Notes under the pieces: generated by a model
Databases searched by the model: none
What the model was told of the DNA's origin: nothing
The model's input: the letters and a program-made list of their open reading frames with translations, nothing else
Assembly: GCA_050948665.1 (NCBI GenBank)
Contig: JBMNEH010000001.1
Span: forward strand, 186,001 to 250,000
Direction of reading: 5' to 3'
Length of the DNA: 64,000 bases
From: JBMNEH01 sp050948665
GTDB taxonomy: Bacteria > Bacillota > Clostridia > Christensenellales > UMGS416
Made by a program: the position numbers and the translations under genes
Shown: positions 10,101-17,200 of the stretch, piece after piece
Layout: every line of letters begins with the position of its first letter
Position numbering within the stretch: the first letter of the stretch is position 1

Positions 10101-11657
10101 ACCTACTATATCGTGGAAAGGGACGACGGACAGGCGGGCTATACCTATGACAGCAGGGAGATCCGGGTCATCGTGACCGTTGTCGACAACGGGGACGGGA
10201 CGCTGACCGCCACCCCCAATTACACCACAAGCGCGGATTTCACCAACACCTACGCGGCGGCGGGTTCCGCCACCATCGGCGGCACAAAGACACTGAACGG
10301 CGGCGTCCCCGCCAACGGGCAATTCACCTTCAACCTGCTGGACAGCGGTGACAATGTGATCCGGACGGCGCAAAACGACGCTTTCGGCAACTTTGCCTTC
10401 AGCGCACTCAACTACACCCAGGCGGATACGGGGATCCACACCTACACCATCGTAGAGGTCAATGACGGAACGGGCGGCTATACCTATGACAGCAGGGAGA
10501 TCGAGGTCACCGTGATCGTCACCGACAATGGGGACGGAACGCTGACCGCCACCCCCCGTTACGACATCCCCGCGGATTTCGCCAATACCTACGAGGCGGC
10601 GGGTTCCGCCACCATCGGCGGCACAAAGACGGTGAACGGCGGCGCGCCCGCGGCCAACCTGTTCACCTTCAACCTGCTGGACAGCGGCAGGACGACCATC
10701 CTGACGGCGCAGAACGACGCCGAGGGTAACTTCGCCTTCGACCCCATCCACTACACGCTGGCGGATGTGGGGAGCCACACCTACTATATCGTGGAGGCGG
10801 ATGACGGACAGGCGGGCTATACCTATGACAACAGGGAGGTCCGAGTCATCGTGACCGTCATCGACAACGGGGACGGGACGCTGACCGCCACCCCCAGCTA
10901 CAATATCCCGGCGGACTTTGAAAACACCTACACGGCGGCGGGTTCCGCCGTCTTCGGCGGCACCAAAGCACTGCACAACGGCACCCTCACCGACGGGCAG
11001 TTCGCCTTCAGCCTGCTCAATGAGAGCAGAACGGCCATCCGGACGACGAGAAACGACGCAGCCGGCAACTTTACCTTCCCCGCCGTCAACTTCACCGAGG
11101 CGGATCTGGGCAGGACCCACACCTTCTACATCGCGGAGGTGAACGACGGGCAGGCGGGCATCACCTACGACAACCACGAATGTGTGATCACCGTGACCCT
11201 CACCGACAATGGGGACGGGACGCTGACCCCGAACATCGAGTACGCCGGGGGAGCAGCTTTCGTCAACACCGTAGACCCGCGGATCTCCGTTTCCGTGACC
11301 AAGATCTGGGTGGATGAGGAAGGCAATCATCCCGCTTCCCTCTACGTCCAGCTCTACCGCGACGGCATCGCTTACGAGAGCGCCGTACTGTTGAACGCGG
11401 CCAACAACTGGACCCATACCTGGACCGACCTGCTTGACGCTCACACCTGGACGGTGGATGAGCTGCGCGTCCCCAACGGCTACACCAAGAGGGTCACCCG
11501 CAGCGGAAACAACTGGACGATCACCAACGTCCGCAACCCCATCCCCAAGACCGGGGATGACAGCAGGCTGTTCCTCTGGCTGTCCGTGATGGCTCTCGGC
11601 GCTGCCGGCATTGTCGGCGTCGTCCTGTACATCAGCAAGAAAAGGCAGCGCGGCTGA
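4152..11657 (+). CDS. giant wall-anchored adhesin with VWA and 13 pilin-type repeats
   Basis: 2501 aa, exported and predicted to be sortase-anchored. The signal peptide is about residues 1-36. A von Willebrand A domain follows, with MIDAS motif DISGS at 80-84 and a later VSDGD. Next come a Cna_B-like domain (KEWVD), a prealbumin-type domain, 13 pilin isopeptide-linkage (FctA/Spy0128-like) units, a final Cna_B domain (KIWVDEEG), IPKTG (11541-11555), a membrane helix and a KKRQRG tail. Units show the Lys of GGTKTLNG, the Glu of TIVEVNDG and the Asn of FxNTY, the residues that form intramolecular isopeptide bonds in this family. Unit 4 carries an inserted stretch of about 85 residues. Later units are near copies at DNA level. 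No sortase gene is in the window. It should extend from the wall and bind a host or matrix ligand, which is unknown. Confidence 0.9.
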   Translation: MKRKRSLRKLLSVLLSALLAGALLLAGLPFDTALAEPTPPAAVKTLTPNGDGTYTLSLSVTGQASTVTEYSKADVIIVADISGSMNYTVPDTYSQHNTGRYGLVNEQYVNLYYYQNNQYRQLNSDTYTGTVYTRTGSTYTVYTGQRYIQSTRLIVAQNAITTLAGCLLANNGEQTPDMVQLSLVSFSTLATTHITGTRDLTSFNNTVNGLTATGGTNWEDALEEANGIATREDADVYVIFVSDGDPTYRNTQGGSSGDPEDQRHGSSPDYYYGSGNTDNNGKNYLWALQQATAIVNAGKHFYGVGTFGSVTRMQSLVTDAGEPLSHYHDATDPEGLEGAFSAIVHQITNTIGYTAVKFNDSVTSMTSSFVNTDPSSFTYMRSGGAYGAGELWTGAEVPQASYTGGVVTWDLGDMLLEDGVTYTVSFTVWPSQEAYDLVADLNNGLVSYDSLTDEQKEQIAVSGNSYALKTNLDASLDYTQVETIVTTTEPEGYVEGQPAADGYTYTYDPETGNYTGTKETPGSVVLPNPDPMPLTGSTITLTKEWVDTFDPAHRPDSATLNIMSGDQVYMTVTLNDANNWQQEISIAPGVIAQGETLETGHLYSVAEPDIDEHYELEPNSFHPMVVEGTLIANYQPGAGAPSGTTITARNHLKGGLEITKTVTADAGLTAPANAAFEMKITLMDGNEAWNGNANGATYVIISAGGIPSEQSAFPADGIIVLTAGEKAVISNIPSGISYTVAEQNIPGGFTLAASSNATGTIAGNENQTAAFTNHYSVDPITDAVIPVTKVLSVPQGLTGPADITGAYTFTLTGEEGAPMPATTSVTNPAPGGGTAAFGPITYTAPGTYQYSITESGAVAGVTNDAGAGGKAVTVYVEDNGQGGLTASVSGADATADTPSANTTFTNTYDATDAHFTLYAAKRLETEAPANNPPDVAGRYTLTLEGAAGAPMPAGAVNGRISVTNPDGNGTPVSFGAITFTTAGIYQYTVSESGTVAGVTNGQTSYTVRLQVTDNQDGTMSAAVITGGQTTTFTNIYRVGATEAVISANKELTGANLSAGAFSFTLAPVNGAPMPNNATATNDANGGVHFDEITYTAPGVYNYTVTEVNGGLAGYTYDNKTLGVTVTVTDNGNGTMSANVQYDGSTTFNNSYEATGRVHVTAMKYLSGRALADGQFSFTLTPGEGAPGTEQTKTNNAAGQVVFEDLCFCEADLGTTIVTNTYALRYLNGTTGLYEDTLPPGATDNGDGTWTYTPPEGDPVIYTAYYVNVADENDAHTTLPEGAVDNGDGTWTVTTETQNTTADFTYTITEVTGSAAGYTYDSHTETITVTVVDNGDGTMTATATYDADGAVFNNSYAAGGSVSLGGIKTVTGRAIAAEQFTFNLLDSGNNVIRTAKNDAAGNYTFSALSYTQSDAGKTYTYTIVEVNDGQGGYTYDSKVCTVTVSITDNGDGTLTVTPNYSPNADFNNTYAATGSAVIGGTKTLNGRALAAYQFTFNLLDSGDNVIQTAKNDAAGNYTFAAIHYTLADLGSHTYTIVEADDGQPGYTYDNKEITVTVNVTDNGDGTLTATPSYSPDANFTNNYAATGSVTIGGRKTLNGRIPAANRFTFNLLDSGDNVIRTAQNNASGSFTFDVIQYTLADLGSHTYTIVEVDDGQAGFTYDNKEVTVTVNVTDNGDGTLTATPSYSSDANFANTYAAAGSVSLGGRKTLSGRILAESQFAFNLLDSGNNVIRTAQNDASGNFTFGAVDYTLADVGIHTYTIIEVNDAQAGYTYDSKEVAVTVTVTDNGDGTLTATPRYNIPANFSNAYAATGSVTLGGTKTLNGGVPANGQFTFNLLDSGDNVIRTAQNDAFGNFTFSALNYTQADVGNHSYTIAEVNDGAGGYTYDSREIEVTVTVTDNGDGTLTATPSYNIPADFENTYEAAGSVTLGGSKTLNGRILTAGQFTFNLLDAGRTTILTAQNDALGNFAFDPIHYTLADVGSRTYYIVERDDGQAGYTYDSREIRVIVTVVDNGDGTLTATPNYTTSADFTNTYAAAGSATIGGTKTLNGGVPANGQFTFNLLDSGDNVIRTAQNDAFGNFAFSALNYTQADTGIHTYTIVEVNDGTGGYTYDSREIEVTVIVTDNGDGTLTATPRYDIPADFANTYEAAGSATIGGTKTVNGGAPAANLFTFNLLDSGRTTILTAQNDAEGNFAFDPIHYTLADVGSHTYYIVEADDGQAGYTYDNREVRVIVTVIDNGDGTLTATPSYNIPADFENTYTAAGSAVFGGTKALHNGTLTDGQFAFSLLNESRTAIRTTRNDAAGNFTFPAVNFTEADLGRTHTFYIAEVNDGQAGITYDNHECVITVTLTDNGDGTLTPNIEYAGGAAFVNTVDPRISVSVTKIWVDEEGNHPASLYVQLYRDGIAYESAVLLNAANNWTHTWTDLLDAHTWTVDELRVPNGYTKRVTRSGNNWTITNVRNPIPKTGDDSRLFLWLSVMALGAAGIVGVVLYISKKRQRG
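8236..11270 (+). repeat. tandem DNA repeats encoding pilin units 5-13
   Basis: Nine successive units of roughly 320-330 bp, with long stretches of near identity. The units around 9590-9915 and 10265-10590 are especially alike. Such arrays change copy number by recombination and can collapse in assembly. Confidence 0.85.
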
Positions 11658-11684
11658 CAGGCTGAGGAAAATCTGAAACAATTC

Positions 11685-11718
11685 AAAGGCGGCGCGGCAA
11701 ACCCGCGCCGCCTTTGCC
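11685..11718 (+). terminator. terminator of adhesin 1
   Basis: A 13-bp stem AAAGGCGGCGCGG / CCGCGCCGCCTTT (11685-11697, 11703-11715) with a 5-nt loop and a short T tail, 28 bp after the adhesin stop. Confidence 0.7.
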
Positions 11719-11819
11719 GTTCACAAACAGCGCGGGGAAGGGAAACAGAAAGAGGAAACGGCGCTGCGTTTGAGAGGGAAGGAAGAAGACCGCGGGACAG
11801 GCGTTTCCGCGTGTCTCGT

Positions 11820-11888
11820 GACCGAATACGACGGGAAACGACCGAATACGACGGGCGTATTGCGGGCCGGCGGAAGTCCATCTATAAT
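11820..11888 (+). promoter_or_regulatory. promoter with tandem regulator sites (site B), before lytTR 1
   Basis: GACCGAATACGAC at 11820 and 11840, -35 TTGCGG at 11860-11865, and a perfect TATAAT at 11883-11888 with a 17-bp spacer. The spacing is identical to site A. The regulator gene starts at 11921, so the site suggests autoregulation. Confidence 0.8.
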
Positions 11889-11920
11889 AAGACGTATCAT
11901 ACAGAAAGGGCAAGATATCG

Positions 11921-12388
11921 GTGGGGATCAAAATACGCTTTGAACAGGATGACGCGTTGGGCCAAGGGATAGAAATAACCTTGCGCGCCGCCGAGAAAAG
12001 CGAACGTGTGGAAAAATTAATATCCGTGCTCTCGAAGCATACCAAATGGTCGGTGTCCGGGCAACTGCTTTCGGAAGAGTATGATATCGACCCCTCGGAT
12101 ATCATTCTGGTCATGCGCGATGGCCGTTATGTAACGGCGAAAACCGTCGGCGGGGATGACTATATCATCAGGGACGCGCTGACACGGGTGGAGGAGAAAC
12201 TGGACCCCGCCTGGTTCGTCAGGATATCCCAATCGGAGATCATCAACCTTCAATACCTTAAGCAATGGGATTTTGTGGGGGGCGGTGTGATCCAGATAAA
12301 GATGGAAAACGAAATCGTCACCTACACGTCAAGACGATACGCCAAGCAGATACGGGAAATGTTGCTGAAAGGGAGAGGGAAGCGATGA
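11921..12388 (+). CDS. LytTR-domain transcription regulator 1
   Basis: 155 aa, cytoplasmic DNA-binding protein without a receiver domain. The N-terminal 50 residues are a short lead domain (KIRFEQDDALG, RVEKLISVLSKH). The LytTR domain runs from about residue 55 to the end, with DIILVMRDGRYV, FVRISQSEIINL and SRRYAKQIREML. The start is GTG at 11921 after AAAGGG, and the transcript should begin about 25 bp upstream. The stop overlaps the ATG of the DUF3021 gene (ATGA). LytTR-DUF3021 pairs of this kind are known (HdrRM and BrsRM of Streptococcus mutans), where the membrane partner restrains the regulator. Its likely targets are the four repeat-bearing promoters; that link is inferred. Confidence 0.88.
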   Translation: MGIKIRFEQDDALGQGIEITLRAAEKSERVEKLISVLSKHTKWSVSGQLLSEEYDIDPSDIILVMRDGRYVTAKTVGGDDYIIRDALTRVEEKLDPAWFVRISQSEIINLQYLKQWDFVGGGVIQIKMENEIVTYTSRRYAKQIREMLLKGRGKR

Positions 12389-12864
12389 AAAAAAGTCTGT
12401 GCAACAAAGCGCTTATCGGATTCGCCATCGGTACGGTCGCCGCGAATGTCATCGCTTTGCTGATGAACTACTTTAACTACGGGGAATGGCTCGTCTGCGT
12501 ACCCGAGCTTACGGAAAGCATCGGAAAGACCGAAGCGATCTTTTTGCAGATCTTTCTTGGAGGGATTTTCGGCGCGGTATCCGTTGGAGGAATGTGCTTT
12601 TTCGAAATAGAGGAATGGAACCTTTTGCGCTCCTCGGTGGCGCACTGCGGACTTATCGTCGGCGCTTACATCCTCATAGGGCTGACGCTGCGCTGGCTTT
12701 TATTCGACATCAGGGACATCCTGGCGGCGATCGCGATGATCGTCCTTACCTACGCGCTGATATGGCTGATCATGTACGCCTCCTGGAAGAGGGAAATACG
12801 GCAGATGAACCGGCTGATGGAGGAATACAAGAAGAATTCCGAAAAAGACAAAATACAGGATTGA
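12385..12864 (+). CDS. DUF3021 membrane protein, partner of LytTR 1
   Basis: 159 aa with four hydrophobic segments (about residues 8-28, 50-72, 85-105 and 112-133). A basic, cytoplasmic tail follows (WKREIRQMNRLMEEYKK). The motifs IFLGGIFGAVS, FFEIEEWNLL and YALIWLIMYASWKR match the DUF3021 family. It overlaps the LytTR gene by 4 bp, so both are made in a fixed ratio. By analogy with known LytTR systems it should hold the regulator inactive at the membrane until a signal is sensed. No signal-binding site can be named. Confidence 0.85.
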   Translation: MKKSLCNKALIGFAIGTVAANVIALLMNYFNYGEWLVCVPELTESIGKTEAIFLQIFLGGIFGAVSVGGMCFFEIEEWNLLRSSVAHCGLIVGAYILIGLTLRWLLFDIRDILAAIAMIVLTYALIWLIMYASWKREIRQMNRLMEEYKKNSEKDKIQD

Positions 12865-12916
12865 TCTCTTTGTTTTCGCGAAAAGAGTTGCAAGTCCCGC
12901 ATAAAAAGCGCATTGT

Positions 12917-12985
12917 GACCGAATACGACGAAAAACGACCGAATACGACGGAAGTGTTGAAAAAGCAAAACGAGGGTATTAAGAT
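12917..12985 (+). promoter_or_regulatory. promoter with tandem regulator sites (site C), before lipoprotein 13196
   Basis: GACCGAATACGAC at 12917 and 12937, -35 TTGAAA at 12957-12962, -10 TAAGAT at 12980-12985, 17-bp spacer. It has the same 20-20-17 layout as sites A and B. Confidence 0.75.
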
Positions 12986-13195
12986 AAAGTAAAGATAAGG
13001 TAAAGAAACCTGGAGGTATGTTTGGGGGAGGCAAAACCCGAAAACTCTTGCCCCGGACTCTTTACCGGTGACTCCGGCTCCGCCCACGGGGGCGGGGCAA
13101 ACGCCCGAGAGGGGGGGCCGGTCTCGGCCGGCGGTCAAACAAAGGAATTTCCCGCACGCTATGCGGTATAAGACTTCAGTAGGAGGAACGAGACA
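12986..13195 (+). promoter_or_regulatory. conserved long 5' leader, copy 2
   Basis: A 210-base leader homologous to 3707-3905 (shared blocks listed there). It ends in AGGAGG just before the ATG at 13196. The duplication covers promoter and leader together, so it looks like a copied expression module. Confidence 0.5.
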
Positions 13196-13801
13196 ATGTT
13201 GAAAAAAATCCTGATCTCTTTGATCGCGCTGGCGCTGCTATTCTCTCTGGCGGCCTGCGGAAAGGACGGGGAGCCCGAAGCGATACTTTCGGAGCTACAG
13301 GGGGTTGAAGGCGAGGCTGAAAACGCGCTGCCCGAGGAAGAGGCGCAGCCCGAGGAGGAAGCGGAGCTTGAAGAAAGCGAGCCCGAGCCCGAACCCGAAC
13401 CGACAGAGGAGCCGCTGCCCACCCCGGACCCGGAGCCGGGCATCCCCGCGCCGGCAGGCTGGCCGGAGGATATCCCGACGCCGGCGACAGGGGAGATCCT
13501 GGGCGGCGGATGGGCCCCGGACAGGAGCTTCTATACGACCGACATCGTTTACAAACAGGCGGACATCGACGCGTACGGCAGGCGCTTGGAATCCTATGGC
13601 TTTTTGAGGCAGGAGGAGCATGACTACGGCAATATGTGGCCGGACGCGACGGTCTATTCCAACGGACAATGGGATGTGCTGGTAGCGGAGGAAAACGATA
13701 CGTTTGAGTATTCCTACGTCAACTTCTACCCCCTCTTCGACGCGGCGACGGAAGGCTACGCGGGGCAGCCGGAGGGCTGGCCGGAGGAAGGCGGGTTCTA
13801 A
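13196..13801 (+). CDS. secreted lipoprotein with WPEDIPTP domain
   Basis: 201 aa. The lipoprotein signal ends in LAAC (Cys at about residue 20). An acidic Glu/Pro-rich linker follows (about residues 24-82, with EPEPEPEP), then a globular domain of about 115 residues beginning GWPEDIPTP and containing GEIL..GW, a central YGRRLESYGF segment and a C-terminal beta-rich part. The domain recurs in the lipoprotein at 20652. It should sit on the outer membrane face, with the acidic linker spanning the wall. The promoter carries site C. I do not recognise the domain and give no function. Confidence 0.8.
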   Translation: MLKKILISLIALALLFSLAACGKDGEPEAILSELQGVEGEAENALPEEEAQPEEEAELEESEPEPEPEPTEEPLPTPDPEPGIPAPAGWPEDIPTPATGEILGGGWAPDRSFYTTDIVYKQADIDAYGRRLESYGFLRQEEHDYGNMWPDATVYSNGQWDVLVAEENDTFEYSYVNFYPLFDAATEGYAGQPEGWPEEGGF

Positions 13802-13812
13802 CAAAAGACCAA

Positions 13813-13848
13813 TCTTCCCGGGGGGCGGCGCCTCCCGGGAAGAGTTTT
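13813..13848 (+). terminator. terminator of lipoprotein 13196
   Basis: The stem TCTTCCCGGG / CCCGGGAAGA (13813-13822, 13834-13843) is followed by GTTTT, 11 bp after the stop codon. Confidence 0.8.
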
Positions 13849-14264
13849 CATGACGGGGCGCCCTTCCTTTATCAACGGTTTCGCAAATCACGATTTGTTT
13901 ACAAAAGGTTTAAAAACTCATGACGCAAACCGCTGGAAAATCAACTGTTTTTTATGTAAAATCGTTGTCAAGGAAATGCGCGTACAGTTTGCCCCTCTCC
14001 GCTATGACAAGAGCGGGAAAGGGCGGACTGGATCCCAAAAAGAGGTCAAGGACACCGTTCCTTACAAACACAAAGGGAAAAAGAGTGAACGTCACTGTTT
14101 TTTCTTTTTATCAAGGTCATATCGAATCGCTTTATGTTACCGATAAATACCCACTTGTACATCGGTATTTACTTTTATGAGGACGCCGCTGTCCCGCGGG
14201 AAAGCGGCAAGACAAAACGCTTGAACTATCTATGGAACGCAGAAAAAAACGGAGAGTTATTTGC
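13849..14264 (+). promoter_or_regulatory. upstream region of adhesin 2
   Basis: About 415 bases without a convincing gene. It holds an inverted repeat CAAATC-AC-GATTTG near 13875-13892. A possible promoter, TTATCA with TTTATG 17 bp later, lies near 14112-14140. An inverted repeat TAAATACC/GGTATTTA sits near 14145-14170, and a segment TGTCCCGCGG-AAAGCGGC also precedes adhesin 1 (near 4073-4090). The GACCGAATACGAC sites are absent, so adhesin 2 is probably under other control. Confidence 0.4.
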
Positions 14265-17200
14265 ATGAAGAGGCAAAGGAACCTAAGAAAACCGCTGGGC
14301 GCGGCGCTGGTAGCGGCGCTGGCCGCAGCCCTGCTGCTGGCGGGGCTGCCGCTCAACACCGCGCGCGCGGCGACCTACGGGGACAACCTGGCGCTGACGG
14401 CGGCCAACGACTGGCAGATCGCGAGCGGCGGATACGCGGGGAACGGCCCGTTCCATAAAACCACCGTCTCGGAGGACGGGATGGTCCGCGTGCAGAAGAA
14501 TGTGGTGCCGACGGATACGGAAAACGTATTCAAGGTATACCTGTCCCTTGACGCCGTGAAAAAGAAGATCGCCACCTATGAATCCATCACCGGGATACTG
14601 GAGCTGAACATTGACTCCCTGTATTGCGGCGGCACCGGCAACGGATTCCCGAAAACAAATGATGACGTGCGCACCGGCAACGGGTCCCTGAACAACGGGG
14701 TGCAGGGGGGCGAAAAGCCGATCACCTTCTCCCCCACCTCCCCGACCTTTACGATCCAGATCTGGTATAATGGACAACTGATCGCGGAGCCTCAGCTGCA
14801 GATGGTGGTCCCCAACTCGGGCCTCTACCTGAAGGTGGGAGAGCAATACATCGCCCTGGAGTGCATACAGCAAACCGGGCATGGCATCACCATCGGCGGC
14901 CAGACGCCGGAGATCCTCCCGGACGGATCCTATCTGGTGCCGGTGTACCTTACGGATATGGCATTTGACGCGCTGAGCACGACTGTCGTGAATGAGGAGA
15001 CCGAGGAGGAAACCGTCATCGTCTTCGAGGGTGAGGGCAGCGCCACCATCACTGATACCATGGGCGATTATATCGTCTATAACGGGTTCGCGGAGGGGGA
15101 CATCGCGGGGGCGCCCCCGCCGGCCGCCGCTCAGACGGGGACAACGGTCACCTGGTCCCTCAGCCCGAAGGCGGCGGCAGATATCACGATGACCGACCCG
15201 GTGCAAACCGTTACGGAGGAGACGGTAATCGGCGTGGACGGTACGGAGTATTATACGAGAGTCACGACCACCACACAGTGGTACCTGAACGCGGCGGAGG
15301 TCGTCTACAATGTATATCTGGATGTGGCCAAAGCCGGCTTTACCAGCGGCACCGTCTATGACGTCAACGGGCCCACGGCTCTCAACTACACCTATGACAA
15401 CGCTCTGAAGAGCCTGACATTCCCTGTGCCGAAGGTGCGGGGCACATTATATGACATACAGTTCAAGAAGGAGGATTCCGTCACGGGGATCGGCCTTGCC
15501 GGCGCCGTGTTTACTTTAGTGGACGCCGACAATATCGGCTGGCCGGCAACCGCTTCCGGTGAGGCGGACGGCGTATGGCACTTCACGGGACTGCCGATGG
15601 GTACCTACACGCTGACGGAGGTGACGCCCCCAGCGGGCTATGAGCTTCCCGCGACAAATACCTGGACGCTCGACATCGGGTATACCGAAGACCTGAAAGA
15701 CGGCCAGGTGACCGACCATATCCACGACATCTCGGGAAATGACAAGTATATCGGCCAAAACGAAGCATGCGGCCATTGGCACATCCGCAACGACCTGATC
15801 AAGGGCGGCCTGGCGATCACCAAGACGGTCACCGCGGGCGGGGGGTTGACCGCCCCCGCCGCCTCCTTCGATATAAAGGTCACCTTTATGAAAGACGGCA
15901 CGCCCTGGGACGCCACGGCGAACGGCGTGACCTATTCGATCGGCGGGTCGCCGGAGGCGGTGTGGCCTTCCGACGGCGTCATTACACTGCAGGCCGGGCA
16001 AACCGCCACCCTCAGCGACATCCTTCCCGGCGTGACCTATACCGTCACGGAGCAGAACATCCCCGCCGGCTTCGCGATCACCGCCGCTACGGGATTGAAC
16101 GGGACGATCGTTACCAACGCGACGCAGCAGGCAGGGATCACAAACAACTACACGGTCAGACCTTATACGCTCGCAGAGGGCAGCATCGGCATAAACAAGG
16201 AGCTCACCGGCGCCAACCTCGCAGCCGGCGCCTTCAGGTTCACGCTGGCGCCCGTCAACGGCGGACCGATGCCGGCGAATACCACCGTCTCCAACGACGC
16301 GGCCGGCACAGCCCACTTTGATGAAATCATCTATACGGCACCGGGCGTATACACCTACACCATCATCGAAGTCGACGGCGGCCTGGCCGGGTATACCTAT
16401 GACAACAAGACGCTGGGCGTGACCGTCACCGTGACCGACAACGGCGACGGCACAATGTCGGCGGAGGTCGAATACAACGACGATGTAACGTTCAACAACA
16501 GCTACGAAGCCACCGGCTGCGTACAGATCACGGCAATGAAGCACCTTTCCGGCCGCGCCCTCGCCGACGGTCAGTTCACCTTCACCCTTACCCCAGTCAA
16601 CGGCGCGCCCGGCTCGGCGCAGACCAAGACCAACGCCGCCGGCCAGATCGTCTTTGATGAGGTATGCTTCGATCAGACCGACATGGGCACGACGGTGGTG
16701 ACGAGGACCTACGCGCTGCGATATATGAACGGCACCACGGGCGAATACGAAGACGCGCTGCCCCAGGGAGCCATAGACAACGGGGACGGCACCTGGACCT
16801 ATACGCCTCCCGGGGAGGACCCGGTGATCTACACCGCCTACTACGTGAACGTGGATGACGAGAGCGACGCCCTCACCGAACTGCCCGCCGGGGCCGTGGA
16901 CAACGGGGACGGCACCTGGAGCGTGACTACCGAAGAGCAGAATATGTTCGCGGCATTCACCTATACCATCACGGAGGTGATCGGCAGCGCGGCCGGCTAC
17001 ACCTATGACAGCCACACAGAGACCGTCACGGTCAACGTCACCGACGACGGGGGCGGCACGCTGACCGCCACCGCGATGTATGACGCCGACGGAGCGGTCT
17101 TCAACAACAGCTACGCCGCCGCCGGCTCGGTATCCCTGGGCGGCACAAAGACCGTCACAGGCAAAGCGGTCGCGGCGGAGCAGTTCACCTTCAACCTGAT

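Noticed and set aside
8236..11270. Regular repeats that could suggest a CRISPR or satellite
   Set aside because: The period of about 325 bp is in frame and codes for pilin domains; no short repeat-spacer pattern exists.
7845..11681. A 1278-codon minus-strand frame opposite adhesin 1
   Set aside because: It is the shadow of the pilin repeats, with no start signals and no domain. The same applies to the 1035-codon frame at 15516-18623.
13850..14180. Short frames of 86-98 codons before adhesin 2
   Set aside because: They overlap each other, lack ribosome sites and show no domain; the region looks regulatory.
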